A DNA stretch of 64,000 nt from Ilyonectria destructans (GCA_020740775.1 JAHEWK010000003.1:2914001-2978000), one strand, 5' to 3'; counted from the first letter of the stretch, positions 47,601-58,669 are shown. Translations and numbers: made by a program. Notes: a model not told the origin generated them from the sequence alone.

Positions 47601-50600
47601 TGCACTCAATGACCTTGATGTCGTTGTCCTTGGCGATGAACTGAATGTTGAAGGGACCCGTCACGTTTAGGGCGGCACCAATCTTGCGGGTAGCCTCCTC
47701 GATGCGGCGAATGGTAGTGAGCTCCAAATCCTGGGGAGGCAGGATCAGGGTAGCGTCACCAGAGTGAACACCGGCGTTCTCAACGTGCTCAGAGATGAAG
47801 TGGCCGACGACGATACCGTCCTTGGCAACGGCGTCCATCTCAATCTCCTTGGCGTTCTCAATGTACTTGGTAATGACGACGGGGTGTTCCCGAGACACCT
47901 CGGCGGCCTGAGCCAGATACGACTCAAGATCCTTCTCGGAGTAGACCGTGTTCATGGCGGCACCGGAGAGCACGTACGAGGGACGGACCAGAACAGGGTA
48001 CGAGACCTTGTTGCAGAAGGATTGAGCCTCCTCGAAGCTAGTAAGCTCCTTCCAGGTAGGCTGGTCAACCTCGATGCGGTCGAGCATACGAGAGAACTTG
48101 TATCGGTTCTCAGCGTTGTCAATCATCTCAGGAGAGGTACCCAGGACCTTGACACCGGCACGGTGCAGGGGCAGGGCAATGTTGTTGGGGGTCTGGCCAC
48201 CCATGGCACCAAGGACACCGCTAGAGTTCTCCAGCTGGTAAATGTCCAGAACGGTCTCGAGGTTGATGTTCTCGAAGTACAGCTTATCGGCCTCGTCGTA
48301 ATCGGTGCTTACCGTCTCCGGGTTGTAATTCACCATGATGGTCTTGAAGCCAGTAGCACGCAGAGTTCGGATGGCTCGAACCGAGCACCAATCGAACTCG
48401 ACCGAGGAACCGATTCGGTACACACCAGAACCCAGAACCATGACACCATTATCCTCAAAGGTCACATCGTGCTCGGAGGCATTGTAGGTCATGTAGAGAT
48501 AGTTGGTAAAGGCGGGGAACTCGGCAGCGACGGTATCGATCTGCTTGACGAAGGGCTGGATACCGGCGTCGAGTCGCATCCGGCGGATAGCGATCTCGTT
48601 GGAGCTCCAGAATTTAGCCAGCTGTCGGTCAGAGAAACCAAGTCGCTTGGCCTGCAGCAGAATGCTAGGGCTCTTGGAGATGTCGGAGGTGCCATAGCTG
48701 GCCATGTTCTTGGCAAAGTCGCTCAGGCCCTTGAGCTTGGTCAGGAACCACTTGTCGATCTTGGTCAGTTCCCAGATCTTGTCGACAGTATAACCCTCGT
48801 GCATAGCGTTGGCGATGGCAAACAGACGCTGGTCAGAGGGGGTCTGAAGCTCATCGTCAATGCTCATGAGAGCCTTGGTCTCGCCAAAGCCCAGGTTGTG
48901 GAAGTCAATGGCTCGGATGGCCTTCTGGATCGCCTCCTCGAAAGATCGACCAATGCTCATGACCTCACCGACACTCTTCATGGAAGAGCCGAGCTGAGTG
49001 GACACACGAGTAAACTTCTTGAGATCCCATCGCGGCATCTTGACCACGACGTAATCAAGCGAGGGCTCGAAGCAGGCGCAAGTGACCTGGGTAACGGTGT
49101 TTTTAATCTCCTTGAGGGGGATTCCGAGACCGAGCTTGGCAGCGATAAAGGCCAGGGGGTAACCAGTGGCCTTGGATGCCAGAGCGGAAGATCGAGACAA
49201 TCGGGCATTGACCTCGATGATGCAGTACTCTTGCGAGAAAGGGTTCAGCGCATACTGGATGTTGCACTCACCCACGACACCAAGATGTCGGATGACATTG
49301 ACGGCGGTGGTTCGCAGCATGTTGTAGTCCGCATCAGACAGAGTCTGCGAAGGAGCGACGACAATAGAGTCACCAGTGTGGATACCAAGGGGATCAAAGT
49401 TCTCCATGTTACAAACGGTGATGCAGTTGTCCTGAGCATCTCGGACGACCTCGTACTCGATCTCCTTCCAGCCCTTCATACTGCGCTCGATAAGCACCTG
49501 AGGACTGGCGGCAAAAGCCTTGTTGCAGAGCTCGAAGAGCTCTTCCTCGTTGTTGGCAAAACCACTGCCAAGACCACCCAGGGCGTAGGCAGCGCGGACA
49601 ATGACGGGGAAGCCAATGTCCTTGACGGCGTGCATAGCCTCGGCAATGTTGTTGGCGGAGGCCGACTTGGCACACTTCTCGCCAATAGAGTCCATGCTGC
49701 GGGCAAACAGCTCTCGGTCCTCGGTGGTGATGATGGTGTCAATGGGAGTACCGAGGACCTTGACGCCGAGCTCCTCAAACTCGTCCTTGAGTTGGATACC
49801 GACCTGGAGGGCGGTCTGTCCACCGAAGGTGACGTAGATGGCATCGGGACGCTCATACTGGATGACCTTGCGAACAAAGTCGGCATTGACGGGAAGGAAG
49901 TAGACCTTGTCTGCCAGGCCCTTGGAGGTTTGGATAGTGGCAATGTTGGGGTTGATCAGGACAGTGTAGATGCCCTCCTCCTTCAAAGCCTTGATAGCCT
50001 GACTACCGGAGTAATCGAATTCACCGGCCTGACCAATGCTCAGACCACCGCTACCAAGGACAAGAACCTTGCGGACAGAGACGCGGGGGTGCGCAGCCTC
50101 GTTCTCCTCGATAGTGCCGCCGGGGAAACTGACAGGGGCCTGGAGCATGGCGGGATTCTCGGCGCAGTTGGCAATGGTGTCGATGAAGACATCGAAGAGG
50201 AACTCGGTGTCGCGGGGACCGGGAGTGCTCTCGGGGTGGAACTGAACGGAGAAGTAGGGCTTCTCGGCGTGCATGATACCCTCGTTGCTGCCATCGTTGG
50301 CGTTGACAAAGAGCTCCTTCCAGCCGCCAGATAAGGACTTGGTGTCGACAGCGAAACCGTGGTTCTGCGAGGTGATGTGGCATTTGCCAGTGACCATGCT
50401 GGTGCAGGGAATGTTGTGGCCGCGGTTACCAAACTTCATCTTGACCGTCTGGGCGCCCGAGGCGCGGGCCAGCAGCTGGTGACCCAGGCAGATACCAAAG
50501 ACCGGGATATGGTTCTTCTCAATGACGGCGGCAATGTTCTTTACGGTGTTTTCGAGGACGGAGGGGTCACCGGGACCGTTGGATAGGAAGAGACCGTCGA

Positions 50601-51458
50601 ACTCGTCGGCGGCGCCAACCAGGTCATAGTCCCAGGGGCAGACGAGGACCTCGACGCCACGCTTAAGGAAGCATCTGAGCTGGTTATACTTCATACCGAC
50701 ATCGAGACACAGGACACGGATGGTACGACCCGACGGGTGCTTGCGGGCAACCGAGGCGGAAGGCTTATACAGTTTAGGGGCCTTGATGGACACTACACGA
50801 CGATGAGCATGCCTTCGAATCTGAAGTCATGGGGAAACTCACCCTCTGCCACCAGGTTCTTGGTATTGGGGTCAACCCAGTCAAGCTGCTCAAAGCTCTC
50901 GATGGAGGCAGGGGCCAATGGGCCATCGATCTGGCTGACGGAGCCGTTGGTCAGAGCCTTGGACTCGAGGCGCATCTTGCCGAGCATGCTACCCGACTCG
51001 CGGAGCCTCTTGGTCAGGGCGCGGGTGTCGACGCCGTACATGGCGGGGATGCCCTGCTCCTTGAGCCAGGTGCCCAGAGAAGAGGTGGCGAGGAAGTGGG
51101 AAAAGTCCTCGCCAGAGTATGATGCCGTGACCAGACCAGCAATGTGGATCTGGGACGACTCGAAATGAGCGGGAAGATCGCCGAGGAGCTCATCAATGGT
51201 CTCGCGAGAGGGGACGCCATAGTTGCCAACCAGAGGGAAGGTAATGACGAGGATCTGGCCGCGGTACGACGGGTCAGTGACGGACTCGGGATACCCCACC
51301 ATACCCGTCTGGAAGACCAGCTCTCCAGCAATGCTCTTCTGGGCACCAAAGCTGTAACCTTGGTAGGTGGAGCCATCCTGGAGCTCAAGGCAGACGAGGC
51401 CATCGTCGTCGGAGCCCACGAGGCGAGCCGACGCCGGCGCCATAGTGACGGCGGACAT
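44684..51458 (-). CDS. URA2: Multifunctional pyrimidine enzyme: GATase, CPSase, DHOase-like, ATCase
   Basis: Three exons (51458..50843, 50792..44791, 44743..44684) encode 2,225 residues, close to yeast Ura2 (2,214). Introns of 50 and 47 bp join as [15 protein letters not shown] and [17 protein letters not shown]. Domains in order: carbamoyl phosphate synthetase small part and glutaminase, with nucleophile Cys307 in [10 protein letters not shown] and the HPE of QFHPES; two ATP-grasp halves of the synthetase; a regulatory MGS-like part; a dihydroorotase-like domain in which the metal-binding HxH is absent ([12 protein letters not shown]), hence inactive; and aspartate transcarbamoylase with STRTS at 1972-1976 and HPLPRNEE. 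It performs the first two steps of UMP synthesis. The active dihydroorotase must be a separate gene. UTP feedback is known for the family. Confidence 0.97.
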
Positions 51459-53385
51459 TGTGAAGGGAGGAGGGTGAAGCTTCTGCACACGGGCACGAGG
51501 TCCGAAGACGCAACGCGGGGCAGAAGACAAGGGTAGGTGTTGGCGTTGCGAAGAGGGCAGAGGTTTGCGAGCGACGGCCGGCAAGAAAACTCGTTCTCAG
51601 AGCTCCCCTGGTCTGGTCAGAAGCTACCTCGCAATCATCTGCCTCAACAGCAATTGAGGAGAAGGGATGTTTGGGAGGAAGGCGGGTGTTTGGAGGAGGA
51701 AGAGATGGAAGAAGACCAAGACGTCGACGGATGCGGCCCTCGACTTTTTTTTTTTTTTCTCAGCCTACTGCGTACAGGTACCTACCAGGGTGATCCCCCG
51801 CCGCTATTAGTACTGTCTACAGGGCGCCGCCATTGGCCAATGGCTGGGAGGCTCGCCCGGGCGCACCCAATCCGAGCGGTTCAGGGGACTCTTGCAGGGC
51901 ACTAACGTGCCCCGCCAACGCCCTGGTCGAACCTCTCCACGGCTTCCATGATCTGGCAGCGGTACGAGGCCGGTAGGTACATACGTACATGCATGCCGAC
52001 GACGGTGCGACGTCGTACGCCGAAGGGAGGGCGGGCTGCTGACTCTGTGTGCTTGTGTGCTGGAGGGGTGGGTGGACGACGAGATCGGCGGTCAGGGCCA
52101 GGGCCGGGGTCATAGTCTTGGCCACCGAGACCAAAAGGGATGTCATGGCGGTGGCGGGAGATGTTCGCCAGAGGCATAAGCGGCAGACGAGCGTGGGGGG
52201 GCTGGGATGGTAAGAGTAGGAGCTTCTTGCTAAGACTCGACAGCAGAGAGGCAGAGCTGACAGCAGGATTCAGTGCGATGGTGAGAACTGTGAGATGCAA
52301 GCCGTAGCATCTTCCTGTGGCGTCTCTCTAACACGACCGTATTAGTACAACCACGGGCGGACACACTCACGCACACACGCACGAGTGAACCCTTCGGCAG
52401 GCCACATCTGTATGTCAGATTCCCGTCCAAATCACAGGCCTCATTCTTCATTCGGCATGGCCTGAGGTGACAGGTCTGGGCTGCGGTACATTGCAATTCA
52501 GGCAAGCCATCGACAACCCGTGCAAAGCCTGCCGCCAGCCCCAATCCTCGACCGGAATGGATCCATTTCTCTCTCCCGTTAGCCACCTAGTCTACAGTAG
52601 TCGTACCAACTAAAAACCCGCTCCCCATCCAACGCTGCGCGATGCAGAAGTTTTTTTAGTTTTTTTTTACTCTTGTGGGCAACCTGAAGGTGTCGGCCAA
52701 TAACCGCTCCTCCATTGACGCTCTCAACAAGCACCATCCGAGATATAGTACCGCATAAAGACCAAGGCGGAGAAAGGTACATGCACTCGGTGCAGAGGCA
52801 TAGTGGCATCCGAGGGAATTAATTATATTGCCATGTCACGCGAGCTAGCCGTCTGCGTCTCCCCGCGTGTCCCTGCGTTGCGAGTCACCTACATTGCATA
52901 CAGACACACAGAGCCCTACACACAGTACAATGTACCTCCAAGAGAGTATGTACCGAGGTATTACAACATGGCAATTGTTTGTTTTGTTCGGTTTTGTTTA
53001 GTCATGACTGCTACCAAATGTCGCTCCCGTAAACGCCGCTCAACCAATCCACGATAGTGAATAGTAACCATCTGCAGCGCCCTTTTCCCATTCTCTTGTA
53101 TCCAAACAGCACGTCCCCCTGGCCTCGCCCCTCAGACTCCATCCACTTCTCTGGAATTGGTGCACTAGTCCCAGATTCCAACACTGGGGCTTGGCTGACA
53201 CAGATGCTCTCTTTTCGAAACATGGCTCATGCAGACCAACACCTCCCAGACACCCGTAATGCCCGTAATGCCTGTTATGTCCCACTCGTCCAGCTCCCGG
53301 AATCGCGGCGTCTATGAACCGTCTCATCATATATACACACGGCCTCAACCCTTGACATGAAGAGAAAGATGAAGATCCAGATCCA
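51459..53385. other. Intergenic region
   Basis: About 1.9 kb holding the URA2 promoter and leader and the 3' end of the SSXT-like gene. It includes a run of 14 T at 51745-51758 in the URA2 promoter. Open frames here lack recognisable products. Confidence 0.5.
51745..51758. repeat. Poly-T / poly-A tract in URA2 promoter
   Basis: Fourteen consecutive T (A on the coding strand of URA2) lie about 290 bp upstream of the start codon. Such tracts can keep promoters free of nucleosomes; this is inferred. Confidence 0.75.
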
Positions 53386-54961
53386 CTATGAGGGCATACC
53401 AGGGTGGTGCATCGGCGGCGCTGGCATGTTTGTCATTTGAGGTGTCTTATGGCCTGTCGGGCTAGCCTGGCTCATCCCCGGGTTGCCAGGTTTCTGGCCT
53501 TGAGGTCCGCCTGTCTGTGGTGGCATACGGTAGAGCGGTTCTTTCTTGGGGTCGAATCCAGGGAACACGGCCTGTAACCTCATGTACAGATCCTTGATGC
53601 TCTTATCACGGTCCTCTCTGTCAGCCACCGGGTCGACCTTGCTCTCCGGGGCATCGGGGGAGGCAGCCATAGCCCGGAGCTTGAGTGAGAGGTTGAGTGG
53701 AGGTGCGCTGAGATACGCTGGGCAAGGAGGCACCTTAACCTCGGGCTTCCTGTCTGCCAAGGCTGCCATGTATGAAAGATTGGCCTGTAACCGCCTCATG
53801 CATCTACGGCTGTTAGTGTCGCTCTGTAGCTTGCGTTGGGATGGACATACTGGAGATAGTCTTGTTGAAACAAGGTTTCTTCCTCTGTTGGTTTCTTGTC
53901 TCCTCCGTTGGCATCCGCATGTTCCTTTTTCAACTCTTGTTGTGTGGCCTGGATCTGAATCGACTCGTACAGCAATTCGTGGTTGATGTCCAGTAGAAGC
54001 GCAAAGCGCTCCTTGTCTCGTGACTCCGTCCCTGGGCTCAGAGGGGTTACCACAGCTGAGCCTCCATTCGTGACCACTCCCTGGTTCGCGGAGAAGGTCG
54101 GGGTTTGCGGCGTCGATATCCCAGCAGACGGTGGCTGTTGGTTCGTCGGAGTCTGGCCTTGTGAAGGGGGTTGCGGCGTCGAGAACTGTCCAGGTTGCGA
54201 AGGCACGGCGTTGTTGGGCGTACCCTGGGCGGCGCTCGGAGGTCGTTGAGGGGTTCCGACTTGGCCCATCGCCGCTGGGTTTTGAGGTTGTTGCGGTTGT
54301 TGTTGCGACTGCTGAGGCATACGTTGCATCATCTGAGGTTGCTGAGGCATTCCCGCTTGGTTCATCGGGAAGCCTTGCATGCCAGCGGCCATCATGTAGT
54401 TGGGAGCGAAGCCCTGTGGGCCGACCGATGAGGAAACGACTTGCCCGTAAGGCGAGCCAGGGAATTGTTGCTGGTATCCTGCCACTGTCATCAAAGAGTC
54501 AGCCGTCATATTCGCAAAGGGACATGGCAATGGTGTTTGGCGCAGAGCGGCCGCGCGTCTGTTCCATGACGCGCTCCGCGCCGGACCTTCTCTCGTAAGA
54601 AAGGTAACGGCTGCCGATCAAGAAACCGCATGGCAGAATCGATGTAATAGCACAGCGCAGACCTGGGCGCGTTGAGGCGCGCCGGGATAGATCGAACCAG
54701 GGCACACGAGGGCGACTCACTCTGACCATTGGCCGCCATGTGTGGCATGGCGGCGTTTGGCATCATTCCGGCAGGGCCGCCAGGCATCATCTGAGGGTTC
54801 GCGCCAGGAGCAAAGGCCCCCTGGGGAGCCATGCCGGCAAACTGTTGCTGCTGGTTGTACATGACCTGCTGGCCGGTCGGCTGGGCTCCAGGCTGCTGTG
54901 GGGCGGCGTTGTTGAAGGAGGGAGCACCATTGTTGGCAAAGCCATAGCCGGCGGAGTACAT
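53386..54961 (-). CDS. Glutamine-rich protein with SSXT (SS18)-like domain
   Basis: Three exons (54961..54721, 54484..53851, 53803..53386) encode 430 residues; the introns are 236 and 47 bp and the joins read AANGQ/MAGYQQQF and DYLQ/CMRRLQANL. The first 230 residues are rich in Gln, Pro, Met, Asn and Gly and look disordered. Residues 240-315 (RFALLLDINHELLYES, then DYLQCMRRLQANLSYMAALA) match the helical SSXT region of human SS18, a BAF (SWI/SNF) chromatin-remodelling subunit. Fungal members have been annotated as glutamine repeat protein. The C-terminal tail is again disordered. A nuclear role in transcription is inferred. The second junction restores the core of the domain, which supports the model. 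Confidence 0.8.
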
Positions 54962-56087
54962 GGCGGCAGCGCTGCGCTTGGACGGCGGCGGCAGCGGTAG
55001 CGACAGGGCGGTAGGGCGTTGAGGGCGTGCTGGCAGGCCACGGATGGCGCGCGAGACGGGTGATGGGCGATAGGCGACGGGCGATGCGACGGGCGACTGG
55101 GTCAGTATCGGACTGGGCGCCAGACGCGCTCAGACACTCGCACACTCGCACACTCGGTCAACGGGCGAGAGGGCCTGGAGGCTGGAGGCTGGACGTGGAC
55201 GCGGACGCGGGCCGGGATTGGGAACCTGGCTGGGACTCTGAGAGGCGACGTTGGACGGTTGGACGAGGTTGTGTGGGGCGAGGCCACGGCTGTCGACCGC
55301 TTCCGTCACGGCTATTCGACGCCGACGACACGGGCTGTGTGTGACCAGGTGCCGCCCTGCATGCGCGTATCAAGTATATCTCGCCGGCCGGGGCGTCGGT
55401 GTGAGGTTGAGGCGTCGATTCTGTACCGTACCTCGTACTTTAGTTAGGCCGTCAACGACTCCGGGCGCAGGATCTGACCTGGGTTGGACCGGCGGTGGCG
55501 TGCGGCCGTCTCGGCCTGGGGGTAGCGATAGTCTGATTCGGCGAGGGGCCCAGCAGCGATGACGATGACGGCGAGTATTAGACTGGGATCGTGCCAGGGC
55601 GGCGCGGCTAGAGTGAGACAAGCGGCTTTTCGCAATCGTGCACGAGTTGCGCGAGTGCGCGGCCAAGGTATTGTAATTGCTGTTGGCCGCTGTTGGCCGA
55701 CGCTATTGCGGTTCTGTCGTGATGGCAAAGGTGAGGTTCTTTAGTGAGCCGTTGGGAAATTTTCTTCATCCACCATCAGCGCTAGCCGCCGCCGCCAAAG
55801 AGCCCAGGGAATGGCAAGTACTGCACCACCAGAAATGAGAGGCGCCGTGGTATGCTTCATACTCTAATTACTGCCATTTTGTCCGTGTTATCTTGGTAAT
55901 CGTACACAGGCCTACAAACATGTACAATCCGTCAACTACGTCATAGGCATTCATTGGCTACAACTCATTATGGTCACTAACAACTCTACACTACTACGTC
56001 AGCCGTCTTACCATTCAGCCCCAGTTCTCCTCCACATCAATTATCAAACGGCATAAAGTATGTGTCAAGAGGCAAAAAGAATGAGTA
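54962..56087. other. Intergenic region
   Basis: About 1.1 kb. The first 700 bp are GC-rich and probably belong to the promoter and leader of the SSXT-like gene. The rest is ordinary sequence leading to the tRNA array. No further gene was recognised. Confidence 0.5.
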
Positions 56088-56211
56088 GGTCACGGTGGGG
56101 ATCGAACCCACAATCTCCTGATTCGTAGTCAGACGCCTTGCTGTAGTGATTGTTAGTTATTGCACTGAGATGATGAATGCTGAAGTTGCTTACCCATTGG
56201 GCCACGCGACC
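56088..56211 (-). tRNA. tRNA-Arg(ACG), copy 1, D-loop intron
   Basis: The gene is 124 bp. The acceptor halves GGTCGCG and CGTGACC pair, the anticodon loop is CTACGAA (ACG), and the T-loop is TTCGATC. A 53-nt insert (56193..56141) interrupts the D-loop after AATGG. It begins GTAAGC, has ACTAAC (branch-site-like) near its end and finishes ACAG. Without it the tRNA is 71 nt with D-loop AATGGCA. A T5 run at 56078..56074 is the likely Pol III terminator. Confidence 0.9.
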
Positions 56212-56288
56212 TTGTTGATGGACGACGGCCTCGACAAGTCAACTTACATCGTCAGCAGTCCCTGTTGTGAGGAATGGCAAAAATAAGA

Positions 56289-56413
56289 GGTCACGGTGGG
56301 GATCGAACCCACAATCTCCTGATTCGTAGTCAGACGCCTTGCTGTATTGTTGTTAGCTATGGACCTCGGTCGTGATATGTCGTGGTGATGCTTACCCATT
56401 GGGCCACGCGACC
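56289..56413 (-). tRNA. tRNA-Arg(ACG), copy 2, D-loop intron
   Basis: The gene is 125 bp with the same tRNA body as copy 1. The insert is 54 nt (56395..56342), starts GTAAGC, contains GCTAAC near its end and finishes ACAG. Its middle differs almost completely from copy 1. The T5 terminator is at 56283..56279. Confidence 0.9.
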
Positions 56414-56494
56414 GTGGTATTTGATGGACAACCGGCTGGGAAACTCAACTTACATCGTGAGGCTTCACTGGTATAGACAAGAGCAAAAAGAAAA

Positions 56495-56620
56495 GGTCAC
56501 GGTGGGGATCGAACCCACAATCTCCTGATTCGTAGTCAGACGCCTTGCTGAAGTGGTTGTTAGTTGAGTGTTCGATGGAAGGTGATTGAGGATGTTGCTT
56601 ACCCATTGGGCCACGCGACC
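56495..56620 (-). tRNA. tRNA-Arg(ACG), copy 3, D-loop intron
   Basis: The gene is 126 bp with the same tRNA body. The insert is 55 nt (56602..56548), starts GTAAGC, contains ACTAAC and finishes TTCAG. T-runs at 56494..56491 and 56489..56485 are likely terminators. Confidence 0.9.
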
Positions 56621-56687
56621 TATCATTGGTTGGACGATGGCGTCGAAATTTCATTCTGTATTGTGAGGCGACAGGGCAACCGAAATG

Positions 56688-56737
56688 GAGAAAAAAGAGA
56701 CACCACAGTGGAGATCCCACAACATCTTGGTGAAGCA
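56688..56737 (-). repeat. Spacer repeat A, possible decayed tRNA 3' part
   Basis: Between copies 3 and 4, AGAGACACCACAGTGG followed by AGATCCCACAA resembles a damaged version of the 3' half of the tRNA (AGAGGTCACGGTGG, then GATCGAACCCACAA). A near copy lies at 56934-56982. It accounts for the two longer array steps. Confidence 0.45.
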
Positions 56738-56745
56738 AAAAGAGA

Positions 56746-56869
56746 GGTCACGGTGGGGATCGAACCCACAATCTCCTGATTCGTAGTCAGACGCCTTGCT
56801 GTATTGTTTATTAGTCAAGTGTGATGGTAGGTAGTTGAAGACGTTACTTACCCATTGGGCCACGCGACC
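56746..56869 (-). tRNA. tRNA-Arg(ACG), copy 4, D-loop intron
   Basis: The gene is 124 bp with the same tRNA body. The insert is 53 nt (56851..56799), starts with the consensus GTAAGT, contains the variant branch-like GACTAAT and finishes ACAG. The T5 terminator is at 56741..56737. Confidence 0.9.
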
Positions 56870-56933
56870 ATGTCATTGGTTGGACGTTGGCGTCGAATTT
56901 TCATGTTATGTTGTGAGACCTGCATGTGGGTTG

Positions 56934-56982
56934 AAGAAAAAAGAGACACCACAGTGGACATCCCACAAACTCTGGATAGAGC
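56934..56982 (-). repeat. Spacer repeat B, copy of spacer repeat A
   Basis: Between copies 4 and 5, the AGAGACACCACAGTGGA segment and ATCCCACAAA match spacer repeat A. The pair shows that a unit with this spacer was duplicated. Confidence 0.5.
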
Positions 56983-56991
56983 AAAAAGAGA

Positions 56992-57115
56992 GGTCACGGT
57001 GGGGCTCGAACCCACGATCTCCTGATTCGTAGTCAGACGCCTTGCTGAATTGATTGTTAGTTATTGCTCTGAGATGTTGAAGAGTGAATTTGCTTACCCA
57101 TTGGGCCACGCGACC
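56992..57115 (-). tRNA. tRNA-Arg(ACG), copy 5, D-loop intron
   Basis: The gene is 124 bp. The T-arm differs slightly from copies 1-4 (CGTGGGTTCGAGCCCCAC). The insert is 53 nt (57097..57045), starts GTAAGC, contains ACTAAC and finishes TTCAG; it is the closest relative of the copy 1 insert. The T5 terminator is at 56987..56983. Confidence 0.9.
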
Positions 57116-57198
57116 GTGTTGTTCTGATGACGAGTTCGCTCGATTTTGCAGTCCATATTGTCAGAGTCAAGCAACCGGCGGAAGAGGCAAAAAGATAA

Positions 57199-57325
57199 GG
57201 TCACGGTGGGGCTCGAACCCACGATCTCCTGATTCGTAGTCAGACGCCTTGCTAGATTGATTGTTAGTTACTGAGTTAAACTCTAGTAGTTGGATGGTGA
57301 TTCTTACCCATTGGGCCACGCGACC
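57199..57325 (-). tRNA. tRNA-Arg(ACG), copy 6, D-loop intron
   Basis: The gene is 127 bp and shares the T-arm variant of copy 5. The insert is the longest, 56 nt (57307..57252), starts GTAAGA, contains ACTAAC and finishes TCTAG. Its longest T run is three, too short to stop Pol III. The T5 terminator is at 57193..57189. Confidence 0.9.
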
Positions 57326-58669
57326 GTGTTGTTCCGATGATTAAATGGCTCGAATTTGTGGTCTATATTGTGGGCATGGCTGTTGCTCAGTTGGGGTGGA
57401 GATTATGTTGCGGCGGGGTTTGCTGGCGGGGTTTGTCATGTGACTTCGGTCGGCACCGGGTAAGTGCCCGTCTAAGTCACCTCAACACATCATCGTCGCT
57501 TGTCTCCCCTGTATCGTCTGTATTATGCCGTCATAATTATTGGAGATGTTTAGAAGAGAGCGTAGTTATTGGCTCTCTACCGCTATGCTTTTTGGACCAA
57601 CTGGTGGTTGAACCTTCCTCTTGACAATTGTATCAACCCAAAGCACGCTCGTGTCTGTGCACACAATGTAAGCCGAGAAACTTACATGCCGGTATTTTTA
57701 TCAGACCGTAGTCCTCCAACCTCGAATACTTCTCTATATATTTTGAAACCGCACCTTCATTACCCAAGATCTTTCAACAATTCGATTGAAACATAGAAAG
57801 ATGAAATTGGAATACTTCTGTTATTGCTCATGCCTCCAGCTCCTGTCTTGACACAAACTTGACAGAGTAATGGGCAGGTCTGTGGTTCTCATGTCTTTGG
57901 CGGTTTAACTACCATCCGACCTCATGGTTCCAGTTGCGGTCTAAATATCGGTGACTGTGTGCGTGGGTTTGAACAACTTCTTGCCTCCACACTACTCTGC
58001 CTTGTGTTCATCCTATGTCAGTCGTGCAACTCCTTGATGGTGCCAGAGGCCTACCACCAAATAACGAAGTGGCACATATAGCCGTTTCCTATGATTGCCC
58101 TTAGCTAGTGGTGATCAGTACAGCGAGTTGATTACCAGCAGTGATAAGCCGTTGAACTTGAAGGTGACAAAAGACACTTCGCGCCTAGGCGCCCTGAGCG
58201 CTCGCATTTGCAACTTACGCTGTAGGGTAAGATGATGCGATTTACGACAGAATGGCCCCTTTTGTGATTTATAAGCAACTCGCGTCATGTTTGAAAGAAC
58301 ACAGTGGCGTTAATGCGGGAGGTTAGGGAGGTGAGTACCCTTAGGAAGGCGTGTCGTGCCGGGGCCACGTTATCCTCTTAAGCTGGTGATCTAATACCCA
58401 CAAGGGTTTGCCAGTCATTGTCACCAATAAAAATCGGTAGCATCTGTAGACGAACCGTGAATGTCCCTTTGACACTCACATGATATGAGGTTATCTTCGT
58501 GAATCAGTTACAGTCTGACATATAATAATGTCCCAATGCTGCGCTCTGTACTATTTATTTGACACTCCGCTTCCACATTAACAATAATGACATTTAGCAA
58601 ATTCCATATTTTCAAGATCAACCCGACCAGTATCCTTTGCATTTACAAATCAAGCAAATTTAACACAAC
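57326..58669. other. Intergenic region
   Basis: About 1.3 kb with no recognisable gene between the tRNA array and a small open frame. Composition is ordinary to AT-rich. No further intact tRNA was seen. Confidence 0.5.

Larger units (their letters stand above)
56088..57325 (-). repeat. Tandem array of six tRNA-Arg(ACG) genes
   Basis: Six tRNA genes in the same orientation start at steps of 201, 206, 251, 246 and 207 bp. The 71-nt tRNA body is nearly invariant, while introns and spacers vary. Every unit ends with a T5 run on the sense strand a few bases past the tRNA. Partial spacer similarity (for example GTTGGACG-TGGCGTCGAA after units 3 and 4) shows that the array grew by tandem duplication. 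Confidence 0.93.

Noticed and set aside
47764..50334. 856-codon open frame on the plus strand opposite URA2
   Set aside because: It lies wholly inside the conserved URA2 coding sequence, and its composition (Gly, Leu, Val, Asp-rich, no domain) is that expected from the reverse of biased codons.
56088..57325. Regularly spaced repeats that could suggest a CRISPR-like array
   Set aside because: The repeated unit is a complete tRNA with terminator, the spacing varies from 201 to 251 bp, and the organism is a eukaryote.
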